Assembly: GCA_051880035.1 (NCBI GenBank)
Contig: JBJENE010000049.1
Location: 39,237-103,236 of the forward strand
From: Eshraghiella sp051880035
GTDB lineage: Bacteria; Bacillota; Clostridia; Lachnospirales; Lachnospiraceae
Length of the DNA stretch: 64,000 nucleotides
Reading direction: 5' to 3'
The notes under the pieces are model-generated. The model was not told where the DNA came from, searched no databases, and saw only the letters and a program-made list of their open reading frames with translations. Of this stretch, positions 43,746-52,965 are shown in pieces (position 1 is the first letter of the stretch; each line of letters opens with the position of its first letter). The position numbers and the translations under genes were made by a program.

Positions 43746-44597
43746 ATGAAAAAGAAACTCAAAAACTTTTTTACCCCAAAGGTATGGCTTACAATTTTAA
43801 CATGTGTGTGCTTTTTCTTTATCGGTCTTACTTTTTTTACGGATACCCTCACAAAGCCTCTCCAGAAAGTTACTTCAAGCGTAATTATTCCGTTACAGAA
43901 AGGAGTTAACGGAATAGGTCTGTGGCTTACCGAAAAAAGCAATCTGCTTCGTTCACTGGAAGATTTACAGGCCGAGAACGATGAATTAAGGGCACAGATT
44001 GACACCCTTAAGGAAGAAAACCTCCAGATTCAGGAAGATCAGGTTGAATTAAACGACTTAAGGGAGCTTTATAAGCTTGACAAAACCTATTCTTCATATG
44101 AGAAAGTGGGAGCTTCGGTTATCGGCAGAAGTGCCGACAACTGGTACAATACATTTACAATAGACAAAGGCGCCAATGACGGAATAGAAGTTGATATGAA
44201 TGTTATTTCAGGTAACGGACTTGTGGGAATCGTCACATCCGTATCTGACAATTACTCCATTGTGCGTTCAATAATAGATGATTCAAGTAATGTCAGTTCC
44301 ATGCTGCTAAACACGGGCGACATCTGTACCGTAAGCGGTGATTTACAGCTTGTGGAGAACGGATACATAAGTCTCCGTTACCTTGATAAGGATGTCCGGA
44401 TTAAAGACGGGGACATGATTGTTACTTCCAATATAAGCGAGAAATACATGGAAGGAATCCTTATAGGTTATGCCAAGGATGTTTCACTGGATTCAAATAA
44501 CCTGACCCAGTCCGGATATGTCGTTCCTGCTGTGGATTTTAAACATATCCAGCATGTTCTTGTTATACTCGAAAAGAAAACAACCATTTTGGAATAG
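43746..44597 (+). CDS. mreC: Rod-shape-determining protein MreC, 283 aa
   Basis: Bitopic membrane protein linking MreB to wall synthases. Transmembrane helix at ~15-35, a coiled coil at ~65-110 (LLRSLEDLQAENDELRAQID), then the beta-rich extracellular domain (ASVIGRSADNWYNTFTIDKG). Normal length. Confidence 0.93.
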   Translation: MKKKLKNFFTPKVWLTILTCVCFFFIGLTFFTDTLTKPLQKVTSSVIIPLQKGVNGIGLWLTEKSNLLRSLEDLQAENDELRAQIDTLKEENLQIQEDQVELNDLRELYKLDKTYSSYEKVGASVIGRSADNWYNTFTIDKGANDGIEVDMNVISGNGLVGIVTSVSDNYSIVRSIIDDSSNVSSMLLNTGDICTVSGDLQLVENGYISLRYLDKDVRIKDGDMIVTSNISEKYMEGILIGYAKDVSLDSNNLTQSGYVVPAVDFKHIQHVLVILEKKTTILE

Positions 44598-44607
44598 GGG
44601 AATACCT

Positions 44608-45144
44608 TTGAGAAGATTTATAATCAGTTTTGTATCAATAATTTTATTATATGTATTGCAATGTACCGTTTTCAAAGGTTTTCTGGAATTCGGGGGAGTT
44701 GCGCCCAACCTCATACTCATGTTCACCTGTATTGTTGGTTTTATGAGGGGCAGTACCTCCGGAATGCTGACCGGTTTTTTTGGCGGAATGTTAGTCGATA
44801 TAATGAGCGGCGGCATGATTGGTTTTACCCCGCTTTTATACATTTTTGCCGGATATTTTAACGGTATGTTCTACAAGGAATACACAAAGGAACATCTTTT
44901 ACTTCCTATAAGCCTTGTAGCAATGTGTGAATTCACATACGGCATGATTTATTATCTGGTTACTTATGTTATGCGTAACCGCCTTAATATGGCATATTAT
45001 CTTTCCAAGATTATTATGCCTGAACTTGTTTACACCATTCTTGTTACGATTTTTGCATATATTCTTGTGTATTACATTAACAGGAAACTGGATTTACTCG
45101 GAAAAAAGAAGGTAGCAAAAAATGTTCGGAGAGAACTTCATTGA
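44608..45144 (+). CDS. mreD: Rod-shape-determining protein MreD, 178 aa
   Basis: Polytopic membrane partner of MreC: five to six hydrophobic helices, with GGVAPNLILMF as the recognisable N-terminal loop and GFFGGMLVDIMSGG. I choose TTG 44608, which has an AGGGGAA site 6 nt upstream and starts 10 nt after mreC; an earlier in-frame ATG lies inside mreC. Its end overlaps the PBP2 start by 23 nt. Confidence 0.88.
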   Translation: MRRFIISFVSIILLYVLQCTVFKGFLEFGGVAPNLILMFTCIVGFMRGSTSGMLTGFFGGMLVDIMSGGMIGFTPLLYIFAGYFNGMFYKEYTKEHLLLPISLVAMCEFTYGMIYYLVTYVMRNRLNMAYYLSKIIMPELVYTILVTIFAYILVYYINRKLDLLGKKKVAKNVRRELH

Positions 45145-48037
45145 ATTTTTTAAAGATTTAGGCAGTATACTGAAAAAAGTTTTTTCGTCAAGAATCGTCC
45201 CATTCATGGTGGTTGCCCTGGCGCTTTTTTCGGTGCTTATTATTCGTCTTTTTAATTTACAGATTGTCAATGGTGAAAATTACACCAATACCTACGCCAT
45301 GAAGGCTGAAAAGACCGTTTCCACCACAGGAACAAGAGGCAATATATATGACAGAAACGGAAAACTTCTTGCCTACAGCGAACTTGCATATTCGGTTGTC
45401 ATTTCCGATTGCGGATACTACGAATCAAATAAGATACGATACGCCGCACTTAACAATATTATCGGACGAATGATTTCCATAATTGAATCCAACGGTGACA
45501 CAATAGACTATTCTTTCGGTATCGACTATAATCCTGCCCACGGATACTATTACACCGTGTCGGACAACTCGCTTTTACGCTTTTTAAGGGATGTTTACGG
45601 ACATGCCGCAATAAGCGACCTCACAGAAGAAGAAAGAACCGCTACTGCCGAAGAGACAGCGGCTTATCTTCGTAAATTATATAAAATATATACCAAAGAA
45701 GATTATGAAGCGGAACTTAAAGCCAAAGAAGAGAGCGGTGCCGCATCCGGTTCAACAGAAAGTACAGAACCCGAAATTTTCGATGATGCAACGGCAATGA
45801 AAATAAGTTATATCCGCTACAATCTTAATGCAAATTCCTACAAAAGATATATTTCTTTTACCGTGGCATCCGGAGTCAATTCACATACCATGGCATCCAT
45901 TCTGGAGAACAGTGATGTATTAACAGGTGTGTCAATAGAAGAGGGCACGGTAAGAAAATATAATTACAGCACATATCTTGCCCATATCCTTGGATATACA
46001 GGTAAGGTAAGTGAGGAGCAGCTGGAAGAGTTACAAAAAGAAGATGAATCATATTCCTCCACGGATATCGTAGGAAAAGCAGGTATCGAACAGGAATTTG
46101 AAACCACCCTTTCCGGTACCAAAGGTGAAATATCCATGCTGGTTGACAGCGTGGGGCGAGTAACGGAAATTACCAATGAGGTTGAAGCCACGGCGGGAGA
46201 TGATGTATATCTGACCATTGATGCAGAACTGCAGGAAAAAATATATAACCTTATGGAAAGGGTTCTTGCAGAAACTCTGGTTACCTACCTTACACCTTCC
46301 GACAACGCTTACAGTAACGAAGAACATATACTCGTTCCCATAATTGATGTGTATTTTGCACTTATCAATAACAATCTTATTGATATGGATAAAATTGCAT
46401 CTTCGGATACAGAAGCGGCAGTAGCCACATATGCGGCTTTCTCCTCCAGAAAAGAAATTCTTCTTACCGCTCTTGATGCAGAAATGACGTCAGGAACAGC
46501 ATACAACATGCTTGATGCCGAGATGCAGTCCTGCATTAAACTGATTCGAAGAGAATTAATAGATAACGAAATTCTCAATAAAGATAAAATCAGTTCATCC
46601 GACCCGTTACAGAAAAGCTGGAATGAAGGAAGCATATCATTCCGCGATTACCTTTTAGGTGCCATATCCAACGAATGGATTAATATCTATAATCTGGATG
46701 TTACCTCAGAATATCCTACTACCGAAGAGGTTCTTAATGCCGTAATTAATGAAGCGGTGGCAGAAATATATGATTGTGACGATTTTAACAAACTTATTTA
46801 TGAATATCTTATCGACAATCACATTATTTCAGGAAGAAACATATGTCTTATTCTTATGGAGCAGGGTGCCATTGAATATTCTGAATCTGAATATGTGAAC
46901 ATATACAACGGAGGATCTACTTTTGACTTCCTCAAAAATAAGATTTTATCCCTTGCAATAACACCTGCACAGCTTGCTCTTGATCCTTGTTCAGGTTCAT
47001 GCGTAGTGGAGGATCCTAATACAGGCCAGATTATTGCCATGGTCAGCTATCCGAGCTATGATGTAAATTATTTTTCCGGAACAATTGATCCGGATTACTA
47101 CAGGCAGCTGCTTAACGACAAATCAACTCCGTTGGTAAACAGGGCTACCCAGACCAAAATAGCACCCGGTTCAACATTTAAACCGTTAATATCCATTGCG
47201 GGAATGAACGAAAATGTAGTTTCAGCTTATTCTCAGATTGAGTGTGACGGTATTTACGATAAAATCACACCTAATATCAAGTGCCATGTATATCCTAATG
47301 CCCACGGTTATGTGGATGCCGAAGCGGCACTTGAGCATTCATGTAACGAATATTTCTGCGAAATCGGTTACAGACTCTGCGTAAACGCAAACGGAGTGGT
47401 TGATTTTGAATACGGATTAAAGCGCATCCAGAAATACACCGAGCTTTTGGGGCTGTCTACCAAGACAGGAATACAGCTTCCCGAGACAACGCCTCATGCA
47501 TCTGATTACAACGCTGTTGCTTCATCAATCGGACAGGGTACCAATGCTTATACATCACTTAACCTTGCCAGATATATAAGTACCGTTGCCAATAACGGAA
47601 CCGTATACAATTCATCTATCGTAAGCAAAATTGTATCATCAGATAATTCTACCGTAGATATCGTAGAACCATCCGTTTCAAATACGGTTGATATAGATTC
47701 ATCAATATGGAATACCGTCCATAACGGAATGCGGCGTGTTATTACGGAAGGTGTTATGGATCAGCTTACCAAAACGCTTCCTGTTACCGTATACGGTAAA
47801 TCCGGTACTGCACAGGAAGACAAAAAAAGAGCCGACCACGCCTGTTATGTAATGTTTTCAACAGATCAGAACAATCAGGCGGAAATTGTTACAACAGTAA
47901 TGATTCCGTACGGACATGCTGCTACCCATGCCGGTATTATGGCTTACTATGCAATGGCTGCATATTATGATTCAGACATTCCGTCATCCGTATTCTGGAC
48001 AACGAATTATGTAATGGATGTACAATATAATGATTAA
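45122..48037 (+). CDS. Penicillin-binding protein 2 (class B transpeptidase), 971 aa, with large insertion
   Basis: Elongasome transpeptidase. Single N-terminal TM (~19-40), then dimerisation/pedestal region (RGNIYDRNGKLLAYS). Active-site motifs: S684-T-F-K687, S740-C-N742 and K893-S-G. About 240 residues (~380-620, bases ~46265-46985) with helical, acidic character are inserted between LTIDAELQ and VVEDPNTGQIIAMVSYPSYD, where ordinary PBP2 proteins are continuous. This explains a length well above the usual 600-700 aa. Lies between mreD and minC. Confidence 0.92.
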   Translation: MFGENFIEFFKDLGSILKKVFSSRIVPFMVVALALFSVLIIRLFNLQIVNGENYTNTYAMKAEKTVSTTGTRGNIYDRNGKLLAYSELAYSVVISDCGYYESNKIRYAALNNIIGRMISIIESNGDTIDYSFGIDYNPAHGYYYTVSDNSLLRFLRDVYGHAAISDLTEEERTATAEETAAYLRKLYKIYTKEDYEAELKAKEESGAASGSTESTEPEIFDDATAMKISYIRYNLNANSYKRYISFTVASGVNSHTMASILENSDVLTGVSIEEGTVRKYNYSTYLAHILGYTGKVSEEQLEELQKEDESYSSTDIVGKAGIEQEFETTLSGTKGEISMLVDSVGRVTEITNEVEATAGDDVYLTIDAELQEKIYNLMERVLAETLVTYLTPSDNAYSNEEHILVPIIDVYFALINNNLIDMDKIASSDTEAAVATYAAFSSRKEILLTALDAEMTSGTAYNMLDAEMQSCIKLIRRELIDNEILNKDKISSSDPLQKSWNEGSISFRDYLLGAISNEWINIYNLDVTSEYPTTEEVLNAVINEAVAEIYDCDDFNKLIYEYLIDNHIISGRNICLILMEQGAIEYSESEYVNIYNGGSTFDFLKNKILSLAITPAQLALDPCSGSCVVEDPNTGQIIAMVSYPSYDVNYFSGTIDPDYYRQLLNDKSTPLVNRATQTKIAPGSTFKPLISIAGMNENVVSAYSQIECDGIYDKITPNIKCHVYPNAHGYVDAEAALEHSCNEYFCEIGYRLCVNANGVVDFEYGLKRIQKYTELLGLSTKTGIQLPETTPHASDYNAVASSIGQGTNAYTSLNLARYISTVANNGTVYNSSIVSKIVSSDNSTVDIVEPSVSNTVDIDSSIWNTVHNGMRRVITEGVMDQLTKTLPVTVYGKSGTAQEDKKRADHACYVMFSTDQNNQAEIVTTVMIPYGHAATHAGIMAYYAMAAYYDSDIPSSVFWTTNYVMDVQYND

Positions 48038-48055
48038 GACAGGAGGGATAGGACT

Positions 48056-48727
48056 TTGGCAAATTCAGTAATGATTAAAGGTAATAAGTATGGGATTGTA
48101 GTCGTTCTGGATAAAGATGCATCTTTTGCCGAATTAAAGCAGGGCCTTACGGACAAGCTGAAAGGCGCATCAAAATTCTTTGATAAAGCGGATATGGCTC
48201 TGTCTTTTGAAGGAAGACGGTTAAACAGCAGTGAGGAAAAGGAGCTTTTGGACATCATTTCCCAAAACTCTGATTTGAATATAATCTGCGTGATTGACAA
48301 TGATGAAATAAGGGAAAAATATTTTAAACAGGCTGTAGAAGATAAGCTTATGGAACTGTCTTCCCATACCGGACAGTTTTATAAAGGAACACTTCGTTCC
48401 GGACAGGTTCTTGAATCGGAGAGCAGCATTATTATCCTTGGTGATGTTAACCCCGGTGCAAATGTAATCTCTAAAGGCAATATAATTGTTCTCGGTGCTC
48501 TTAAAGGAACCGTGTATGCCGGAGCCGGCGGTAACGAAGATGCATTTGTGGTTGCACTTGAAATGGCTCCGCTTCAGGTAAGGATAGGCGATACAATTGC
48601 ACGCTGCAACGATTCCGGAGGCAAACAAAAAGCTCTCAGTAATGAAACAATGATTGCATATGTGGAAGATCAGAATATTTACATTGAAAAGCTTGACAAA
48701 GAAACCTTAGGTGATATTCGTCTTTAA
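48056..48727 (+). CDS. minC: Septum site-determining protein MinC, 223 aa
   Basis: FtsZ-polymerisation inhibitor. N-terminal domain ~1-100, C-terminal beta-helix ~110-220 with LRSGQVLESESSIIILGDVNPGANVISKGNIIVLG-type repeats and GAGGNEDAFVVA. Starts at TTG 48056 with GGAGGG. Followed by minD with its own promoter in the 93-nt gap. Confidence 0.93.
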   Translation: MANSVMIKGNKYGIVVVLDKDASFAELKQGLTDKLKGASKFFDKADMALSFEGRRLNSSEEKELLDIISQNSDLNIICVIDNDEIREKYFKQAVEDKLMELSSHTGQFYKGTLRSGQVLESESSIIILGDVNPGANVISKGNIIVLGALKGTVYAGAGGNEDAFVVALEMAPLQVRIGDTIARCNDSGGKQKALSNETMIAYVEDQNIYIEKLDKETLGDIRL

Positions 48728-48758
48728 AGAAATTTATTAAATATTTCTAAATTTATTA

Positions 48759-48787
48759 TTGATTTAAGACTCAAAAACTAGCATAAT
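48759..48787 (+). promoter_or_regulatory. SigA promoter for minD
   Basis: TTGATT (48759-48764), 17-nt spacer, CATAAT (48782-48787), 34 nt before the minD start codon. Confidence 0.55.
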
Positions 48788-48820
48788 AGGAAAAGAATAT
48801 ATAACACGGAGGAATTAAGG

Positions 48821-49612
48821 ATGAGTGAAGTTATAGTTGTTACATCAGGTAAAGGAGGGGTAGGCAAGACCACAACATCTGCCAATGTAGGTACAGGCCT
48901 TGCTAAACTTAATAAAAAAGTTGTACTTATTGATACTGATATAGGACTTAGAAATCTGGATGTTGTTATGGGACTTGAAAACAGGATTGTCTACAATCTT
49001 GTAGATGTGGTTGAGGGTAACTGCCGTATTAAGCAGGCTTTAATCAAGGATAAGAGATATGCCAATTTATACCTTCTTCCTTCTGCACAGACAAGGGATA
49101 AGACATCCGTATCCCCTGACCAGATGAAAAAACTTATTGAAGATTTAAGAGAAGAGTTTGATTACATAATTCTTGACTGTCCTGCAGGAATTGAGCAGGG
49201 ATTTAAGAATGCAATAGCAGGAGCCGACAGAGCACTGGTAGTTACCACTCCTGAGGTTTCCGCAATTCGTGATGCAGACAGAATCATCGGTCTTTTGGAG
49301 GCTAATGAGATTAAGCGCACGGATTTAATAGTAAACCGTATCAGAATGGATATGGTTAAGAAGGGAGACATGATGTCCCTTGATGATGTTGTGGACATCC
49401 TTTCAATAAACCTTATAGGTGCAGTTCCTGATGATGAAAACATTGTAATTTCCACTAACAACGGTGAGCCTCTTGTAGGTTCCGATACCCTTGCCGGACA
49501 GGCATATATGAACATATGCAAGCGTGTTATGGGCGAAGAAGTTCCACTTATGGATTTAAGCGGAAAGAGCAGCATCTGGTCAAAAATCGCAAGCGTTTTC
49601 AAAAAGAAATAA
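48821..49612 (+). CDS. minD: Septum site-determining ATPase MinD, 263 aa
   Basis: ParA/MinD ATPase with deviant Walker A KGGVGKTT (residues 11-18), LIDTDIGLRNLDVVMGLE and YIILDCPAGIEQGF. The C-terminal amphipathic membrane-targeting helix (SIWSKIASVFKKK) is present. Recruits MinC to the membrane; followed by minE. Confidence 0.96.
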   Translation: MSEVIVVTSGKGGVGKTTTSANVGTGLAKLNKKVVLIDTDIGLRNLDVVMGLENRIVYNLVDVVEGNCRIKQALIKDKRYANLYLLPSAQTRDKTSVSPDQMKKLIEDLREEFDYIILDCPAGIEQGFKNAIAGADRALVVTTPEVSAIRDADRIIGLLEANEIKRTDLIVNRIRMDMVKKGDMMSLDDVVDILSINLIGAVPDDENIVISTNNGEPLVGSDTLAGQAYMNICKRVMGEEVPLMDLSGKSSIWSKIASVFKKK

Positions 49613-49624
49613 GGGGGCATCATT

Positions 49625-49903
49625 ATGGGAATATTTGATATTTTTAAGAAAAAAAGCTCAGGTGATGTGGCAAAGGATCGTCTCAAACTTTTGCTTGTAT
49701 CAGATCGTGCCAACTGTTCTCCTGATATAATGGAACAGATTAAAAATGATATTATCAATGTTATTTCAAAATACATGGTAATTGATGCAGAGGGTCTTGA
49801 TATTCAGATTACACAAACCGAATCCGAATCCAACAACGGAAGTGTCCCTGCACTTTTTGCCAATATCCCGATTAAGGATATGAAAGGCACAAGAAATAAC
49901 TGA
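49625..49903 (+). CDS. minE: Cell division topological specificity factor MinE, 92 aa
   Basis: Stimulates MinD ATPase and drives Min oscillation. N-terminal amphipathic segment (MGIFDIFKKKSSGDVAKDRLKLLLVSDRA) and DIMEQIKNDIINVISKYMVID are typical. Its presence is typical of Clostridia and not of Bacillus, which uses DivIVA/MinJ. Confidence 0.94.
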   Translation: MGIFDIFKKKSSGDVAKDRLKLLLVSDRANCSPDIMEQIKNDIINVISKYMVIDAEGLDIQITQTESESNNGSVPALFANIPIKDMKGTRNN

Positions 49904-49913
49904 CAGGTAGGCT

Positions 49914-51083
49914 ATGTTTAAAAACTTTCATTTTCGACTCAAGTATATCAATTTCAGATTATTATTTTTGGTTATTGTCCTTACTGTAATTGGCATCATT
50001 GTAATAGGAAGTGCGGTTCCGGGAGCAGGATATCAGTCAAAACAGATTTTCGGTCTTGCAATAAGCCTTGTTCTTATGACGATATTTGCACTTATCGATT
50101 ACAACTGGATACTTAAATTTTACTGGGTCATATACGGAGTATGTAATCTGTTTTTACTGGCAGTTCTTAAATTCGGTAAAAGCGTCAACGGAGCTACCCG
50201 CTGGATTGCCATTACCGACAGCATAAGGGTTCAGCCGTCAGAGTTTGCCAAAATAATGATGATTTTATTCTGGGCAGGCTTTATCGGAAAGAATCCGTCA
50301 ATGCTTAAAAAGTGGAAGAATTTTTTTATTGTTCTGGCTATTTCCGCAGTTCCGCTTCTTTTAATTGTTAAAGAACCGGATTTATCGTCAACAATTCTGT
50401 TTGTGGGACTTTTTGTGGTAACATTGTTTATAGCCGGTTTCAGCTACAAGAAATTCGGCATAATTCTTGCAATTATTGTTCCGATACTGGCAGGTCTAAT
50501 CATTTATATCCAGGCGGTTCCGCCTCCTGCGAATAAAATTATAAGAAAATACCAGTATGAACGAATAATGGCATATCTAAATCCTGATGAATATGATGCA
50601 GGAAGGTATCAGCAGGATAATTCCGTTATGGCAATAGGCTCAGGTCAGCTTACCGGTAAAGGTCTATATAACAATGATGCCGATTCCGTAAAAAACGGAA
50701 ATTATATTATCGAACCGCAAACCGACTTTATTATGGCGATTATCGGAGAGGAGTTAGGCTTTGCAGGGGCATTGGTTATTCTTACATTTTTGATTCTTAT
50801 AATGATAGAATGCGTAATTACCGGAGCAAGAGCTCCTGACATGCCGGGGCGTCTTATCTGTTTCGGAATGGCTGCAATTATTGTTTTTCAGACATTTATC
50901 AATGTAGGTGTTGCTACAGAGCTTCTGCCTAACACAGGTATACCTCTGCCATTCGTAAGTTACGGACTAAGTTCGCTTGTAACAATGTATGCAGGAATCG
51001 GACTGGTTTTAAATGTAAGAATACGCAAAAAAATGTCACTGGATTCAGCAGAAGGAAAGATTAATCTTAACTTTCAATCTTGA
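49914..51083 (+). CDS. rodA: Rod-shape-determining protein RodA (SEDS glycosyltransferase), 389 aa
   Basis: Polytopic peptidoglycan polymerase partner of PBP2. About ten transmembrane segments; conserved KSVNGATRWI, RVQPSEFAKI, VKEPDLSSTI, the QQDNSVMAIGSGQLTGKG loop, PQTDFIMAIIGEELGF and PLPFVSYGLSS. Context (mre, PBP2, min) favours RodA over FtsW. Confidence 0.93.
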   Translation: MFKNFHFRLKYINFRLLFLVIVLTVIGIIVIGSAVPGAGYQSKQIFGLAISLVLMTIFALIDYNWILKFYWVIYGVCNLFLLAVLKFGKSVNGATRWIAITDSIRVQPSEFAKIMMILFWAGFIGKNPSMLKKWKNFFIVLAISAVPLLLIVKEPDLSSTILFVGLFVVTLFIAGFSYKKFGIILAIIVPILAGLIIYIQAVPPPANKIIRKYQYERIMAYLNPDEYDAGRYQQDNSVMAIGSGQLTGKGLYNNDADSVKNGNYIIEPQTDFIMAIIGEELGFAGALVILTFLILIMIECVITGARAPDMPGRLICFGMAAIIVFQTFINVGVATELLPNTGIPLPFVSYGLSSLVTMYAGIGLVLNVRIRKKMSLDSAEGKINLNFQS

Positions 51084-51134
51084 TAAATGCTTTGGATTCA
51101 TGTTTCTGCTAAAGCATAAGGAGGCAAAATAATT

Positions 51135-51530
51135 ATGAATATAGGTTTAATTGCACATGATTCCAAGAAAAAATTAATGCAGAATTTCTGCATTGCTTAT
51201 CGCGGAATTCTGAATAAGCATACACTTTATGCAACAGGTACAACAGGAAGGCTTATTGAGGAAGTTACCAACCTTACGGTACACAAGTATCTCGCAGGTC
51301 ATCTTGGCGGAGAGCAGCAGCTCGGTTCCCAGATTGAGACCAACGAAATAGATCTGGTAATTTTTCTCCGTGATCCGCTTACCCCGCGCTCACATGAACC
51401 TGATGTAACCAATCTTTTTAAATTGTGCGATATTCATAATATTCCATTGGCAACCAATCTTGCAACTGCCGAACTGCTTATAAAGGCTTTGGACAGAGGC
51501 GACCTTGATTGGAGAGAAATACTAAAATAA
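51135..51530 (+). CDS. mgsA: Methylglyoxal synthase, 131 aa
   Basis: Converts dihydroxyacetone phosphate to methylglyoxal, an overflow bypass of lower glycolysis. IGLIAHDSKK N-terminus, TGTTGRLIEE phosphate-binding loop and FLRDPLTPRSHEPDV with the catalytic Asp. Usual length, AAGGAGG upstream. Often follows rodA in Clostridia. Confidence 0.95.
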   Translation: MNIGLIAHDSKKKLMQNFCIAYRGILNKHTLYATGTTGRLIEEVTNLTVHKYLAGHLGGEQQLGSQIETNEIDLVIFLRDPLTPRSHEPDVTNLFKLCDIHNIPLATNLATAELLIKALDRGDLDWREILK

Positions 51531-51561
51531 AAAGGAATCTGACAATCAGATATATAAAGAA

Positions 51562-52554
51562 ATGAAGAAAAAAATAATACAGATAATTGCTTTTGCAATG
51601 CTTTTGATTTTCATGTGCGGATGTTCCAAAGAATCTGCAATCATGAACAGATTTTCGGCTGACTCCGATATCGGAATCAAAACATCATCCGATTCAGCAT
51701 TAACTTTTGCAAACGGTTTTGCTTCAGACATTGGTGTTGTATCAATTGATTCCGTTAATTCTCCGGACAGTGACATGCTGTATTCAGAAGCGGCACTTTT
51801 GGTAGATATAACAGACGGAACAGTCCTTTTTCAGAAAAACGCCCACAAAAAAGAATATCCTGCAAGCACCACCAAAGTTTTAACAACACTTCTTGCACTT
51901 AAATATGCAGATACAGATTCCTCCAGAAAAATAGGAGATGAAGTATATATAACAGAAGACAATGTTGTGGTATGTGACTTCAGAGTGGGAGATGTTATCC
52001 CATTTGATATTGTTGTTCATGGTGCAATGTTGAAATCAGGAAATGATGCGGCTGCGGCACTTGCCCTGTTTGTTTCCGACAGTCTTGACGAATTTGCTGA
52101 TTTAATGAATAAAGAAGCAAGAAATCTTGGGGCAACCGAGTCACACTTTGTCAATCCACACGGGCTTTATAATGACAACCATTATACTACGGCTTATGAT
52201 TTGTATCTTATTTTTAACGAAGCAATTAAATATGATGAGTTTGTTAAAATAATATCAACTAAATCATTTACCGGTTCTTTCAACCGTACCACCATGTATG
52301 GCGAATATATTATTAACTGTGAATACAGGAATACCAATCAGTATGTGAACGGAGAGCGTCAGGCCCCTGAAGGAATTAAGGTTATCGGAGGAAAAGCAGG
52401 ATATACTGAAGTAGCCAAGCGAAGCTATGTTATGTTATCCGAAGCAGACGGACATCAGTATATTTCAATCGTAATGCGTTCTGAAACCATTGCCGAAATG
52501 TATTCCGACCTTGACTATCTTTTGGGATTAATTCCGGTACATGATGAACAGTAA
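51562..52554 (+). CDS. Lipoprotein of the D-alanyl-D-alanine carboxypeptidase (PBP5/S11) family with altered KTG box, 330 aa
   Basis: Lipobox cysteine at the end of the signal peptide (MLLIFMCGCSKES), so probably membrane-anchored through lipid. S11 peptidase domain: S102-T-T-K105 (SxxK), S159-G-N161 (SxN). The third motif, normally K-T/S-G, reads K278-A-G280. The C-terminal amphipathic anchor of DacA is absent, which fits lipid anchoring. The KTG change may weaken or alter activity. Function in trimming peptidoglycan stem peptides is inferred from family. Confidence 0.85.
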   Translation: MKKKIIQIIAFAMLLIFMCGCSKESAIMNRFSADSDIGIKTSSDSALTFANGFASDIGVVSIDSVNSPDSDMLYSEAALLVDITDGTVLFQKNAHKKEYPASTTKVLTTLLALKYADTDSSRKIGDEVYITEDNVVVCDFRVGDVIPFDIVVHGAMLKSGNDAAAALALFVSDSLDEFADLMNKEARNLGATESHFVNPHGLYNDNHYTTAYDLYLIFNEAIKYDEFVKIISTKSFTGSFNRTTMYGEYIINCEYRNTNQYVNGERQAPEGIKVIGGKAGYTEVAKRSYVMLSEADGHQYISIVMRSETIAEMYSDLDYLLGLIPVHDEQ

Positions 52555-52563
52555 GATAAATCA

Positions 52564-52590
52564 TAAGAGGACAGAAATTCTGTCCTCTTA
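52564..52590. terminator. Bidirectional hairpin between the S11-family gene and the DUF378 gene
   Basis: TAAGAGGACAG (52564-52574) and CTGTCCTCTTA (52580-52590) form a perfect 11-bp stem with a 5-nt loop between convergent genes. The T-tracts on both sides are weak (TCTTATATAT). Confidence 0.6.
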
Positions 52591-52606
52591 TCTTATATAT
52601 GTCATG

Positions 52607-52819
52607 TTAACTTTCGCCGAAGCTTCGGATTCTGCCAAATGCACTTAACAGATACAATCCGCATAATCCCACAATTACATAAACGACTCTGGATAATACA
52701 GTCATGTTTCCAAAAAGGAATGCTACCAGGTCGAATCTGAAGAAACCGATTAATAACCAGTTAATGGCACCAATTATAACAATAACAAGTGCCGTATAAT
52801 CCAACCATTTTGTACTCAT
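52607..52819 (-). CDS. DUF378 small membrane protein, 70 aa
   Basis: Two hydrophobic helices (~8-30 and ~40-62) with the family pattern LVIVIGAINWLLIG and VGLCGLYLL. Function unknown. A strong GGAGGA site on the - strand precedes it. Lone - strand gene in an otherwise + strand region. Confidence 0.88.
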   Translation of the reverse strand: MSTKWLDYTALVIVIIGAINWLLIGFFRFDLVAFLFGNMTVLSRVVYVIVGLCGLYLLSAFGRIRSFGES

Positions 52820-52965
52820 AAAGAAATCCTCCTTTCATGATTGCTGACATAATCAATTCTTCTATTATGATTTTCAAAATAAGGATATTTTATAATGGTA
52901 TTTTTATACAAAAAATGTTAAAATAGATGATGGTCGTATGGCCTTGGAAAGGAATGCACTATAAT

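Noticed and set aside
52927..52965. Longer N-terminus for the HlyD-like gene (ATG 52927 or 52954)
   Set aside because: The AAGG ribosome binding site lies between the upstream ATGs and 52966, and the extension is not protein-like.
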